A DNA stretch of 64,000 nucleotides from Anaerococcus sp. Marseille-Q7828. GTDB taxonomy: Bacteria > Bacillota > Clostridia > Tissierellales > Peptoniphilaceae. A model generated the notes under the pieces. It was not told the DNA's origin and did not search any database. It saw only the letters and a program-made list of their open reading frames with translations. The DNA is taken from assembly GCF_949769285.1 (NCBI RefSeq), contig NZ_OX458331.1:1364001-1428000 (forward strand). The letters run 5' to 3'. This document shows positions 1 through 8,648 of the stretch, in pieces (the stretch's first letter is position 1; the number at the start of each line of letters is the position of its first letter). A program made the translations under genes and the position numbers.

Positions 1-521
1 AAGGCTTGGGTTGCGTCTATGTGTAGGATGATATTTTTACCCTTAAGAATTTTACTAATGGCAGTAATATCTTGGATTGTTCCAATTTCATTGTTTACAT
101 AGATTATTGAAACTAGTTTGACATCTTTATCATCTATCTTTTCATTTAATTCTTCCAAATCTATGTAGCCATGCCTATCCGTTTTTAAATAAATTACTTC
201 TTTGTAAGGATATGAATTAAAGCTATCAAAAACAGATGAGTGTTCAATAGAAGTTGTAATAGCCTTTGAATTATCACCACTAAAGGAACTTATAACTATA
301 TTATTGGCTTCAGTGGCTCCCTTGGTGAAATAAATTTCGTTAGGATTGGCATTAATAACTTTTTCGATAATTTTCTTTGATTCATCAATCAATTCTTCAG
401 ATTTCATGCCAAAAGAATGCAGAGATGAAGAATTTGAAAAATATGTATTCTCGGCAAAATCTCTTGCTTCCTGGCTTTTTTTTGAAATTTGTGTAGTAGC
501 TGCATTATCTAAATATATCAT
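1..521 (-). CDS. Cysteine desulfurase (NifS/IscS family), 3' end cut by window
   Basis: PLP-dependent cysteine desulfurase that takes sulfur from cysteine for Fe-S cluster or thio-modification pathways. I translated the minus strand by hand. It opens with MIYLDNAATT, the family's N-terminal signature, and continues with KGATEANN, the IEHSS segment, NNEIGT and HIDATQA, all in the expected order. About 173 residues are in the window; the PLP lysine and catalytic cysteine lie beyond the left edge, so activity cannot be judged. The ATG is preceded by a good Shine-Dalgarno (AAGGAG). The gene diverges from the exonuclease gene. The exact subclass (nifS, iscS, sufS) cannot be fixed from this half. 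Confidence 0.9.
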   Translation of the reverse strand, partial: MIYLDNAATTQISKKSQEARDFAENTYFSNSSSLHSFGMKSEELIDESKKIIEKVINANPNEIYFTKGATEANNIVISSFSGDNSKAITTSIEHSSVFDSFNSYPYKEVIYLKTDRHGYIDLEELNEKIDDKDVKLVSIIYVNNEIGTIQDITAISKILKGKNIILHIDATQA

Positions 522-570
522 AGCATCTCCTTCAAGTATATAATTATATTACTAACTTTAATATATACAA

Positions 571-588
571 ATCAAGTATAATATAGAT
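571..588 (+). promoter_or_regulatory. -10 box very close to the yprB-like start
   Basis: A perfect TATAAT lies at 577-582 and the ATG of the next gene is at 589, so a transcript from this box would start at or near the ATG. I see no Shine-Dalgarno in the short gap and only a poor -35. Either the mRNA is essentially leaderless or transcription starts elsewhere. Confidence 0.4.
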
Positions 589-1494
589 ATGATAACTTAC
601 AAAAAATTATATCAACCTGATAACATAAAAGAAAACGAAATAATTTTAGATATAGAAACTACAGGATTGGATTCTTCTTGTGATCAACTAGTAGTCTTGG
701 GTACCATTGCCTATGAAGATGACAAGTGTTACATAAAACAATACTTTGCTGAAGATGACCATGAGGAAAAAAGATTATTAGAAATATATACTAATTTAAT
801 AGTTGATAAGACTATAATTAATTTTAATGGAGATATATTTGATATTCCTTTTTTGAACAACAGACTCATAGCAAATGAACTATTTCCAGTATTTCCAGAT
901 TCCTACGATATACTCAAAGAGATTTCATCAAATCGAAAATTCTTTGTGTTTGAATCTATGAAGCTAATAGATCTAGAAAAAAAGATAGGCATATTTAGAG
1001 ATGATCCAAGTAGGTATAAGGTTATAAGCAAGCTTACAGATGACATAATAAAAAGAGATAAACCAAAGCCTATAATGATTCATAATGAAAATGATCTAAT
1101 TGCAACTGAAAAACTTGCAAATATAAAAGATTACTTTAATGATGAACTTTCTACAAACTTAGCAAATAATAAAATCACCTTAAATTCTTCCTGGATTAAT
1201 AATGATATTGCCAAATTTGTACTCACTTCAGAAAAATCTTTTGCAAATTCTTATTTTAACGGTCCTAACTATGAGCTTAGAATTGAAGAGGATAAGATAG
1301 ATATAAACTTACAAGTTCTTTACGGGATGTTTGATGAAAACACCAGAGGATTTGTTGCATTAAATATTTTTAATATAGAAAATATTAGTAGAGTAGATGT
1401 GGATCCAAATCTTTTTGTTATTAAGGAAAACTATATTTTTAATTACAAAAACATACTAAATTTAAGCAAAAAAATAATAGAGACCCATTTATAG
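589..1494 (+). CDS. YprB-like ribonuclease H-fold exonuclease
   Basis: Predicted 3'-5' exonuclease of the DnaQ/RNase H-like superfamily, close to the YprB group found in Firmicutes. The Exo I motif is DIETTGL near residue 22 and Exo II is the [12 protein letters not shown] stretch near residue 78, which supplies further acidic metal ligands. A downstream HNENDL segment, near residue 164, may supply the last Asp. At 301 residues it is a single-domain protein plus a C-terminal extension of unknown role. It is one of few plus-strand genes here. Its stop overlaps the stop of ung by six bases, and a weak bulged hairpin (about 1479-1502) there could end both transcripts. The substrate (DNA or RNA) is not known from sequence. 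Confidence 0.75.
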   Translation: MITYKKLYQPDNIKENEIILDIETTGLDSSCDQLVVLGTIAYEDDKCYIKQYFAEDDHEEKRLLEIYTNLIVDKTIINFNGDIFDIPFLNNRLIANELFPVFPDSYDILKEISSNRKFFVFESMKLIDLEKKIGIFRDDPSRYKVISKLTDDIIKRDKPKPIMIHNENDLIATEKLANIKDYFNDELSTNLANNKITLNSSWINNDIAKFVLTSEKSFANSYFNGPNYELRIEEDKIDINLQVLYGMFDENTRGFVALNIFNIENISRVDVDPNLFVIKENYIFNYKNILNLSKKIIETHL

Positions 1495-2166
1495 GTTCTC
1501 TATTTGCCAATCTATAGGTTCTTGACCCATAGATTTTAAGAAATTATTTGTTCTTGAAAATGGCTTTGATCCAAAAAATCCCCTTGATGCCGAAAATGGT
1601 GATGGATGAGGTGATTTTATTATTAAATGCTTGGGATTAGTAATAAATGGTTCTTTGCTTTGAGCATTTCGTCCCCAAAGTATGAAAACTATTGGTTTTT
1701 CTCTATCATTTAATAATTTGATTATCCTATCTGTAAGTATCTCCCAGCCTAGTTTTTCGTGTGAATTAGGCTCACCTGCTCTTACTGTTAAAGATGTATT
1801 TAGTAGTAGAACTCCTTGGTCTGCCCATTTTTTAAGGTAACCATTATCAGGAATGTAAGTTCCTATGTCTTCGTGCATTTCTTTATAAATATTTAAAAGA
1901 GATGGTGGTGTCCTTACACCTTTTTTGACAGAAAAAGCATAGCCATGAGCTTGTCCTTTACCATGGTAGGGATCCTGGCCTAGGATTAAAACCTTACAGT
2001 CCTCATAAGCTACAGATTTTAATGCATTAAAAATGTCATACATATCAGGATAAACGGTATAGTTTCTGTACTCTTTTATAAGTTGTCTTCTCAAATTTTG
2101 ATAGTAAGTTTTTTCCCGTTCAGCCGCTAATAGCAGGTCCCAATCATTGCCAATAAATACACTCAT
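1489..2166 (-). CDS. ung: Uracil-DNA glycosylase
   Basis: Removes uracil from DNA as the first step of base-excision repair. Family 1 motifs are intact: GQDPYHG, which contains the catalytic Asp, followed by QAHGYAFSV, and the C-terminal [13 protein letters not shown] with the catalytic His. Length is 225 residues, typical of the family. A longer reading from TTG at 2187 is possible, but it would overlap lspA by 20 bases. The ATG at 2166 (MSVFIGNDW) matches the family start better. It is the last gene of the ylmH-lspA-ung group and converges with the exonuclease gene. Confidence 0.96.
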   Translation of the reverse strand: MSVFIGNDWDLLLAAEREKTYYQNLRRQLIKEYRNYTVYPDMYDIFNALKSVAYEDCKVLILGQDPYHGKGQAHGYAFSVKKGVRTPPSLLNIYKEMHEDIGTYIPDNGYLKKWADQGVLLLNTSLTVRAGEPNSHEKLGWEILTDRIIKLLNDREKPIVFILWGRNAQSKEPFITNPKHLIIKSPHPSPFSASRGFFGSKPFSRTNNFLKSMGQEPIDWQIENL

Positions 2167-2167
2167 T

Positions 2168-2611
2168 TTAGTTCTTACTTTCTTCAAAAAACAATAGGTA
2201 GATAATAATTAAAAAACTTCCAACAGTAACAAATATATCCGCTACATTAAATACAGGGAATTTAACAAAGGCAAATTCTAAGAAATCGACAACATATCCT
2301 TGGATGAGTCTGTCATAAAAATTACCTATGGCTCCTGATATTACAAAGGCAAGAGCTATATTTAGAATTTGAGGATTTGTTTTATAATTTTTTATAAAAT
2401 AAAAAATTAATCCGGCTACAATAACAATAGTTAATAGAATAAAAAATATTCTATTATCCTGTAATATACCAAAAGCAGCCCCCCTATTTTCCAAGTATGT
2501 AAGGTTTAAAAGCTTGCCTTGGTGAGGATTTTCTATAAAATTATTTATAGCATAATTTTTGCTTACTCTATCTAGTACTATTCCTACAATTATTATTAAA
2601 ATATATATCAT
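2168..2611 (-). CDS. lspA: Lipoprotein signal peptidase (SPase II)
   Basis: Membrane aspartyl protease that cleaves the signal peptide of diacylated prolipoproteins, such as the two lipoproteins encoded in this window. Four hydrophobic segments are visible in 147 residues. The two catalytic aspartates sit in the conserved blocks NFYDR (followed by GYVVDFLEF) and FNVAD. The NRGAAFG block is also present. Its ATG overlaps the ylmH stop by four bases (ATGA), so translation is probably coupled. Size and motif order are normal for the family. Confidence 0.96.
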   Translation of the reverse strand: MIYILIIIVGIVLDRVSKNYAINNFIENPHQGKLLNLTYLENRGAAFGILQDNRIFFILLTIVIVAGLIFYFIKNYKTNPQILNIALAFVISGAIGNFYDRLIQGYVVDFLEFAFVKFPVFNVADIFVTVGSFLIIIYLLFFEESKN

Positions 2612-3375
2612 TTCAACTTCCTATAGTTAATATGTAAGTTACCTTTTTTGCTTGATCCAGTAATCTCATCAAATATGAATCTACCTTCTTTTCTTATAGA
2701 AATCATAGCTCCTTCATCGATAGTTTTACCAGGATCATCGATAAGTTCATAATTAACTTTTACATTTTTATTATTTATTATATCTTTAGCCTTTGACCTT
2801 GACCTGTTTAAAAACATGGAAATAAGATTATCTAGTCTAAGAGAAGATACAAAACCACTAAATTGATCAAACTCATCTTCTATAATATCTAGCTGTGCTT
2901 GATTTTTTATTTCTATATCTATTCCTTCTCTTTTTATTTTCGTGAGATTATATTTTACAAAATTTGCCTTATCTTTTAAGATAGCAAACTCACAAAAATC
3001 ATCAGCAATTACTATATCTCCCACCTTAGTCCTATCTACATCAAGACTCATCAAGGCTCCTAGAACATCCGGATGCCTTAGGGAGTTTTGCTTAAATCTT
3101 AGTATAGATATGTAGTTTTCTTCTACTAATGGTAAATAGTAATAATTTGCTACAAATATTTTTCTTTCGGCAAGGTCGTTACCGCCAATAAAACTTATAT
3201 CTATTCCATTTTTTATGGCGATTGATCTTATGACATCTTGCTCATATGGATCTAAGAAAAAACTTGATTCTTCTATGTTCTTATAATAGGATCTTTCAAG
3301 GATTGCTAAGGCTTTTTTTATGTTACTTTTCTTTGCTTTGTCTGTTATAAAGTCTAAATTAAATTCTAAGCTCAT
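2608..3375 (-). CDS. ylmH: YlmH-like S4-domain RNA-binding protein
   Basis: Firmicute protein encoded beside the division cluster (sepF-ylmH order is conserved). The C-terminal 65 residues form an S4 RNA-binding domain (LRLDNLISMFLNRSRSKA, then NNKNVKVN). The N-terminal part matches the family layout of about 255 residues. Homologues have been linked to ribosome rescue and to division, but its role here is inferred. The ATG has no visible Shine-Dalgarno: the bases before it are the T-rich tail of a terminator-like hairpin that follows sepF. Translation start or expression may therefore be unusual. Confidence 0.85.
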   Translation of the reverse strand: MSLEFNLDFITDKAKKSNIKKALAILERSYYKNIEESSFFLDPYEQDVIRSIAIKNGIDISFIGGNDLAERKIFVANYYYLPLVEENYISILRFKQNSLRHPDVLGALMSLDVDRTKVGDIVIADDFCEFAILKDKANFVKYNLTKIKREGIDIEIKNQAQLDIIEDEFDQFSGFVSSLRLDNLISMFLNRSRSKAKDIINNKNVKVNYELIDDPGKTIDEGAMISIRKEGRFIFDEITGSSKKGNLHINYRKLK

Positions 3376-3386
3376 AAAAAATAAAA

Positions 3387-3411
3387 GGGCTGTTATTAAT
3401 CAAACAGCTCC
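3387..3411 (-). terminator. Hairpin with T tract between sepF and ylmH
   Basis: On the minus strand a GCTGTT/AACAGC stem, extended by two G-C pairs across one mismatch, is followed by TTTTATTTTTT. It looks like an intrinsic terminator after sepF, but the T tract runs directly into the ylmH ATG, so read-through would be needed for ylmH. Confidence 0.65.
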
Positions 3412-3422
3412 TTATCCTTTAC

Positions 3423-4043
3423 CTATAATTGGTTGTAGTTTCCTTCAGATATTTGTTCTGTGACTGTGTTGTCTATCTCAACACCATTTGGTGTTATTAC
3501 AAATATTCCTTTGGTTACTTTTTCTACAGTTCCATCTAGGGCATATACAGCTCCAGATACAAAGTCAAAGATCCTTCTTCTCATATCTGCATCTACCATT
3601 TCTAGATTTAGAACAACTACTTTCTTGTTAATAATGTCATTTATTACACTTGGAGCATCTTGTTCGTAATCAAGTGGTTCTTGAATACTGATTCTTAAAG
3701 ATGATCTGCTAGTAAAATTATTGTCTGTCATACTTCCTACTCTATCTCCTCTTTTTGATGGTCTTTGGTAACGGCTACTTGCTGGTTTGTAATCAGTTGA
3801 TGAGTAGCTACTATCAAGGTAATCTGAAGAATAATTATATGAATCACTTGATGATCCACTATATTCACTTTCATAGGTCTTTGTATTGCTTTCAAAAGAT
3901 GATTGATTATCATCTAATAAGCTTGCATAGCTTTCCCTACTTGTTAAATCTTCTTTTTCCTCATCTTCGTAATAAGCTTGATCCTCATCGTAATCATCAT
4001 AGTTATCGTCTATACCAATAAATTCTTTAAACTTGTCAAACAT
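3423..4043 (-). CDS. sepF: Cell division protein SepF
   Basis: Membrane-anchored partner of FtsZ that bundles FtsZ filaments and supports septum formation in Gram-positive bacteria. The SepF core is C-terminal, about residues 115-200, with the VVVLNLEMVDADMRRRIFDFVSGA block and the GTVEKVTKGIFVITP strand region. The N-terminus MFDKFKEFIGI is the expected amphipathic membrane-binding helix. Between them lies an unusually long linker of about 95 residues, rich in Asp, Ser and Tyr, which makes the protein 206 residues against about 150 in Bacillus. The gene follows gpsA and precedes ylmH. Confidence 0.93.
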   Translation of the reverse strand: MFDKFKEFIGIDDNYDDYDEDQAYYEDEEKEDLTSRESYASLLDDNQSSFESNTKTYESEYSGSSSDSYNYSSDYLDSSYSSTDYKPASSRYQRPSKRGDRVGSMTDNNFTSRSSLRISIQEPLDYEQDAPSVINDIINKKVVVLNLEMVDADMRRRIFDFVSGAVYALDGTVEKVTKGIFVITPNGVEIDNTVTEQISEGNYNQL

Positions 4044-4109
4044 ATAAATTCCTTTACTTTTTTTCTTCTACATATTATTATAACTCAAATTATTCAAAAT
4101 GAAACATAA

Positions 4110-5099
4110 TTATATGAATTCACTTTTTAAATTTCTACCCATTAAATCGCTAATTGATTCATCAGCTGATTTATTTTTGTAAAGAATTTCATAAATTTCT
4201 TTTGTTATTGGTAGTTCAATATTTTTCTCACTTGCCAATTCATAGATTGCCCTAGTAGTAGGTATACCTTCAACTACCATATTTATTTCATTATTAACTT
4301 CTTCTATGCTAAGACCCTTACCTAATAGAATACCTGCCCTATTGTTTCTGGAATGCATACTTGTTGCAGTTACAATAAGATCTCCAATTCCCGCAAGACC
4401 ATTTATAGTTTGCTGGTGTGCACCAAAAGATTCGGTAAATCTACTCATCTCATGGATTCCCCTAGTCATTATAGCAGCCTTTGTATTATCACCATAACCA
4501 AGGCCAGAAACTATACCTATACCTAAGGCAAGAGTGTTTTTAATTGCTCCACCTAGTTCAACTCCTATGACATCTGTTGATCTGTATACCCTAAAGAAGT
4601 CTGTATTGAAGATTTCTTGGATTTCTTTAGCTACATTTTCATCTTCGCAAGCACAAACTATGGCTGTAGGCATTTCTAGTATGACTTCTTCAGCATGAGT
4701 TGGACCACTTAATACAGCGTAGGTAATATTTTTCCCTAGGATATCATAAAATATCTCAGACAGGCGAAAATGAGTCTTAAGCTCTAGTCCTTTGGATAAA
4801 TTAATAAATACATTGTCTTCACTTACATATTGCTTTAGCTTTTCTAGAACACTTCTAGTACTTTGGGTAGGTATTGCATTAACAATAAATCTATTGGAAA
4901 ATATATCTTCCAAATTATTTGTAGCTCTAATATTTTCTGCTAGTTTAAAATCACTTAAGTATTTTCTGTTTACATGGTTTTGATTGATGCTTTCAACATC
5001 GTCTATGTTTCTAGCATATAGAAGGACATCATATTTTGTTGAGAGTACATGAGCTATAGCTGTAGCCCAAGATCCTGCACCCAAGATTGAAATTTCCAT
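4110..5099 (-). CDS. gpsA: Glycerol-3-phosphate dehydrogenase [NAD(P)+]
   Basis: Reduces dihydroxyacetone phosphate to sn-glycerol 3-phosphate, the backbone for phospholipids. The N-terminal Rossmann motif is GAGSWATAIA. Further family blocks are LSGPTHAEEV, the GVELGGAIKNT segment with the catalytic Lys, and GLAGIGDLIVTATS. Length of 329 residues is typical. It sits three bases downstream of plsY, which uses its product, so the two genes form a lipid-precursor pair within the operon. Confidence 0.96.
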   Translation of the reverse strand: MEISILGAGSWATAIAHVLSTKYDVLLYARNIDDVESINQNHVNRKYLSDFKLAENIRATNNLEDIFSNRFIVNAIPTQSTRSVLEKLKQYVSEDNVFINLSKGLELKTHFRLSEIFYDILGKNITYAVLSGPTHAEEVILEMPTAIVCACEDENVAKEIQEIFNTDFFRVYRSTDVIGVELGGAIKNTLALGIGIVSGLGYGDNTKAAIMTRGIHEMSRFTESFGAHQQTINGLAGIGDLIVTATSMHSRNNRAGILLGKGLSIEEVNNEINMVVEGIPTTRAIYELASEKNIELPITKEIYEILYKNKSADESISDLMGRNLKSEFI

Positions 5100-5102
5100 A
5101 GT

Positions 5103-5678
5103 TTACCTTATCTTTGATTCCTCTCTATTAATAATTCTCTTAATATTTGACTTGTGTTTATAAATAATTAACAAACATACAAGTATTAAAGTCCAGAAAA
5201 GCTTACTTGGGTAATAGTTGATGTAAGCTAGTACCATAACGCTAATGGCTCCAAGTATTGATCCAAGTGAAACCATCTTACTTATTACAACAGTCAATAT
5301 AAATACTATTAGCCCAATGATTAGAATCATTGGATTTACAAATAACATTGCACCTGCAGAGGTAGCCACGCCTTTACCAGCTTTAAATTTAAGAAATACA
5401 CTGTACATGTGGCCTATAACTACTAGGAGAAATCCTACACACATACCATCATAACCAGCTAATTTCCCACCAATAAAAACTGCTAAATAACCTTTTAGCA
5501 TATCAAGTATTAGTGTAATTATTGCTGGTTTCTTGCCATAGTTTCTTAAAACATTTGTAGATCCCACATTACCTGAACCTAGGGTTCTAATGTCTGATTT
5601 GTGAAAATACTTACCAATTATATAGCCATTTGGTATAGAACCCAAAAGATATGCTATTAAGCCAACTAGGAAAATCAT
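5103..5678 (-). CDS. plsY: Acyl-phosphate:glycerol-3-phosphate acyltransferase PlsY
   Basis: Integral membrane enzyme that transfers the acyl group from acyl phosphate to glycerol 3-phosphate, giving lysophosphatidate. The conserved loops are visible: GSIPNGY, GSGNVGSTN and GHMYSVFLKFKAGKGVAT. About five hydrophobic segments occur in 191 residues. The start overlaps the der stop by four bases, and gpsA follows at once, so substrate supply and use are co-transcribed. Confidence 0.95.
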   Translation of the reverse strand: MIFLVGLIAYLLGSIPNGYIIGKYFHKSDIRTLGSGNVGSTNVLRNYGKKPAIITLILDMLKGYLAVFIGGKLAGYDGMCVGFLLVVIGHMYSVFLKFKAGKGVATSAGAMLFVNPMILIIGLIVFILTVVISKMVSLGSILGAISVMVLAYINYYPSKLFWTLILVCLLIIYKHKSNIKRIINREESKIR

Positions 5679-6994
5679 TTGTCAGATCCTCTCTCTTTTA
5701 ATATGAAGCTAAATGGTACCCCTGTCAGATTATAATTACTTCTTATTTGATTTTCTAAATATCTCATATAAGAAAAATGCATCAAATCTCTATCGTTTAT
5801 AGATAACATAAATTTTGGAGGTGCCACATCTACTTGAGACATATAAAATATTTTCAATCTCTTACCCTTATCTTGAGGTGGTTGGTTTAGCATTATTGCA
5901 TCTTGTAAAATTGTATTTAAGACGCCTGTACTAATTCTAGTATTGTAGTTGTTGTCAACTACTTCAATCATATCCAATAAGTTGTCTATTCTTTGAATTT
6001 TGAGTACTGATACAAAGACTACTGGTGCATATGAAGCAAATGATAATGATTTTCTAATATCTGCTTCCATCTGCCTCATGGTATTAGTATCTTTATCTAC
6101 TAAATCCCATTTATTAACTACAATTATCATAGCTTTTCTATTATTGTGAGCATATCCTGCTATTTTTGTATCTTGTTCTGTAACACCTACAGTTGCATCT
6201 ATAAGAAATATACATATATCAGCGCTATCTACAGCATCAAATGTTCTTTGATTGGCATAAAACTCTATGTTTTCTCTAACTTTGCTTTTTTTTCTCAGAC
6301 CTGCCGTATCGATTAATACATAGTTGTGATCATTGTAAGACCAATAGGAATCAACAGCATCTCTTGTAGTACCAGCTACATTAGTTACAATCATCCTGTC
6401 TTCATCAAGCAAAAGATTAACCAAGGAAGATTTGCCAGCATTTGGTTTTCCTATAATAGCTATCCTTGTTTCATCTTCTATTGCTTCAAAAGATGAAAAA
6501 TCAATATGATCAACTATAAGATCTAGCAAATCACCAAGACCCTTTGATTGTTCTGCAGAAATGATAGCCAAATCGTCAAAACCAAATGTATAGAAATCAT
6601 AAATATCATCAGGTACTTTTTGACCGTCTATTTTGTTTGCAACAATTATGATTGGTTTGTTATATCTTCTAATAACATCAGCAATTTCTTTATCATATGG
6701 ACTTAGGCCAAATCTACCATCAACTACGAACAATATTAGATCAGTTTCGAGTAAGGCTTTTTCAACTTGTGATTTAATCTCTTGATTCATCATTTCTTTA
6801 TTTGAAATATCAAGACCACCAGTATCCACTAGGGTAAATTCATTTCCTTGCCATTCGACCCTATCTACAATACGGTCTCTAGTTACACCACTAATATCTT
6901 CAGTGATGGATTTTCTTTTGCCGACAAGTCTATTAAAAAGTGTACTTTTTCCTACATTAGTTCTTCCAACTAATGTTACTATTGGCATAGCCAT
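5675..6994 (-). CDS. der: Ribosome biogenesis GTPase Der (EngA)
   Basis: Tandem-GTPase needed for maturation of the 50S ribosomal subunit. Domain 1 carries GRTNVGKST, the DTGG switch and NKID. Domain 2, from about residue 175, carries GKPNAGKSS, DTAG and NKWD. A C-terminal KH-like domain ends the 439-residue protein. All G motifs are intact. The first ATG is supported by a GGAG six bases upstream. It is two bases after glyA. Confidence 0.96.
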   Translation of the reverse strand: MAMPIVTLVGRTNVGKSTLFNRLVGKRKSITEDISGVTRDRIVDRVEWQGNEFTLVDTGGLDISNKEMMNQEIKSQVEKALLETDLILFVVDGRFGLSPYDKEIADVIRRYNKPIIIVANKIDGQKVPDDIYDFYTFGFDDLAIISAEQSKGLGDLLDLIVDHIDFSSFEAIEDETRIAIIGKPNAGKSSLVNLLLDEDRMIVTNVAGTTRDAVDSYWSYNDHNYVLIDTAGLRKKSKVRENIEFYANQRTFDAVDSADICIFLIDATVGVTEQDTKIAGYAHNNRKAMIIVVNKWDLVDKDTNTMRQMEADIRKSLSFASYAPVVFVSVLKIQRIDNLLDMIEVVDNNYNTRISTGVLNTILQDAIMLNQPPQDKGKRLKIFYMSQVDVAPPKFMLSINDRDLMHFSYMRYLENQIRSNYNLTGVPFSFILKERGSDK

Positions 6995-6996
6995 AA

Positions 6997-8232
6997 TTAA
7001 CTCCTATAAACAGGAAATTGTGCTGTTAGATCGAGAACTTCTTTCCTTATATTTTCGATACTATCTTTTCTTTCAAGTGTTCTAGCGATTAACTCTACAA
7101 TTTTCCTTGCTTGATCTTCTTTCATACCCCTAGTTGTAATGGCAGCTGTACCTACCCTTAGACCGCTTGTTACCATAGGTGAAAGCTTCTCATTTGGGAT
7201 AGTATTTTTGTTTGTAGTTATACATACTTTATCAAGAAGATTTTGCGCATCTTTTCCTGTAATATCTTTGTTTGTCAAATCTAAAAGCAATAAGTGGTTG
7301 TCAGTACCGTCAGAAATCATTTTGAAATCATGGTCTCTAAAAGCTTCTTCCATAGCTTTTGCATTTCTCTTGATTTGCTTAGCATAATCTTTCCATGATG
7401 GATCAAGATTTTGCTTAAATCCTAGAGCTTTTGCCAAGATGATGTGTTCAAGAGGTCCGCCTTGAAGACCAGGAAAAACTGCCTTATCAATTGCCTTAGC
7501 ATATTCTTTTTTGCATAGGATAATTCCCGATCTTGGTCCCCTAAGTGTTTTGTGAGTAGTAGAAGTAACCACATCACAATATGGAATCGGATCCATATGT
7601 TCTCCAGCTACTACAAGGCCAGCTATATGAGCAACATCAGCCATTAATAAGGCACCTACTTCATCCGCTATTTCCCTAAACTTTTTAAAGTCAATTTCGC
7701 GTGGATAGGCACTTGCACCACATACTATAAGTTTTGGCTTAACTTCTTTTGCTTTTTCTAATACTTTATCGTAATCTATTCTTCCTGTTTGATGGTCTAC
7801 TCCATAGTGATGAAAGTCGTATAATTTACCAGAAAAGTTGACGGCTGAACCATGAGTTAAGTGTCCACCTTCTGTCAAATCCATAGCCAAAACCTTATCT
7901 CCAGGATTTATAAGTGCAAAATATGCTGCAATATTAGCATTTGCACCAGAGTGAGCTTGTACATTGGCATGGTCTGCCCCAAATAATTCTTTAGCTCGAT
8001 CTATAGCTAGTTGTTCGATAACATCGATATTTTCACAACCCCCATAGTATCTTTTATCTGGTAGACCTTCTGCATATTTGTTTGTAAGTACTGAGCCACA
8101 AGCCTCAAGAATTTCCTTGCTGACATAGTTTTCTGAGGCAATTAGTTCTATGTTTTCTTCTTGCCTTTGAACTTCCTTTGTCAGTGCTTGATAGGCCTTA
8201 GGGTCGAATTCTTTTATAAGTTCATAGTCCAT
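6997..8232 (-). CDS. glyA: Serine hydroxymethyltransferase
   Basis: PLP enzyme that converts serine and tetrahydrofolate to glycine and methylene-tetrahydrofolate, the main source of one-carbon units. The PLP lysine lies in the conserved [11 protein letters not shown] block, with LIASENYVS near the N-terminus and [14 protein letters not shown] next to it. At 411 residues it has the standard length. The ATG is preceded by GAGGAAAA and directly abuts the RseC-like gene, so the genes are probably co-transcribed. Confidence 0.97.
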   Translation of the reverse strand: MDYELIKEFDPKAYQALTKEVQRQEENIELIASENYVSKEILEACGSVLTNKYAEGLPDKRYYGGCENIDVIEQLAIDRAKELFGADHANVQAHSGANANIAAYFALINPGDKVLAMDLTEGGHLTHGSAVNFSGKLYDFHHYGVDHQTGRIDYDKVLEKAKEVKPKLIVCGASAYPREIDFKKFREIADEVGALLMADVAHIAGLVVAGEHMDPIPYCDVVTSTTHKTLRGPRSGIILCKKEYAKAIDKAVFPGLQGGPLEHIILAKALGFKQNLDPSWKDYAKQIKRNAKAMEEAFRDHDFKMISDGTDNHLLLLDLTNKDITGKDAQNLLDKVCITTNKNTIPNEKLSPMVTSGLRVGTAAITTRGMKEDQARKIVELIARTLERKDSIENIRKEVLDLTAQFPVYRS

Positions 8233-8648
8233 TATATTTTCCTCACTTTCATAACATTATCGTCTTTTATTTTTCTATCTATGCATTTAACTATGAAAAA
8301 TGATAAAGCCATAAATATGACAATTGATAAAAGTGTCAATAAGTTTAAATCCAATCCTTTATCTTTCAATAATAGATTAGGTAATAGTGCTCCTAATATC
8401 ATCAAAATAACTGGCAAAATATAAACATACATAGAATACTTAGTTATATCTGAAGACTTGCTTTCAATAAGAATTCTATCTCCTTTTTTGATATCATCAG
8501 CAGAAAATATCTCTATTATAGTTTCAGATTTTTGGCCACATGAGCCTTTGGCAGCACATGCTCCGCAGGCTTCATTTCTAGCAATACTTACAGTAAGGTT
8601 ACCATTGTTATTTTCAAGGACAGTGCCTTCTTTAATCATTGTCGCCAT
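8232..8648 (-). CDS. RseC/SoxR-reducing family membrane protein
   Basis: Small membrane protein with the RseC family layout. The soluble N-terminus has a cysteine cluster ([12 protein letters not shown]), and two membrane segments follow at about residues 77-97 and 106-125. The family is linked to electron transfer or redox sensing (RseC, Rnf/Rsx-associated), but no partner is encoded nearby, so its role here is open. An upstream GTG (8657) is possible. I prefer the ATG at 8648 because AGGGG lies eight bases before it, giving 138 residues. Its start overlaps the end of aspS. Confidence 0.75.
   Translation of the reverse strand: MATMIKEGTVLENNNGNLTVSIARNEACGACAAKGSCGQKSETIIEIFSADDIKKGDRILIESKSSDITKYSMYVYILPVILMILGALLPNLLLKDKGLDLNLLTLLSIVIFMALSFFIVKCIDRKIKDDNVMKVRKI

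Noticed and set aside
3755-4021. Plus-strand open frame of 88 codons opposite sepF
   Set aside because: It lies opposite the repetitive linker of sepF, has no ribosome site or family pattern, and is explained as a shadow.
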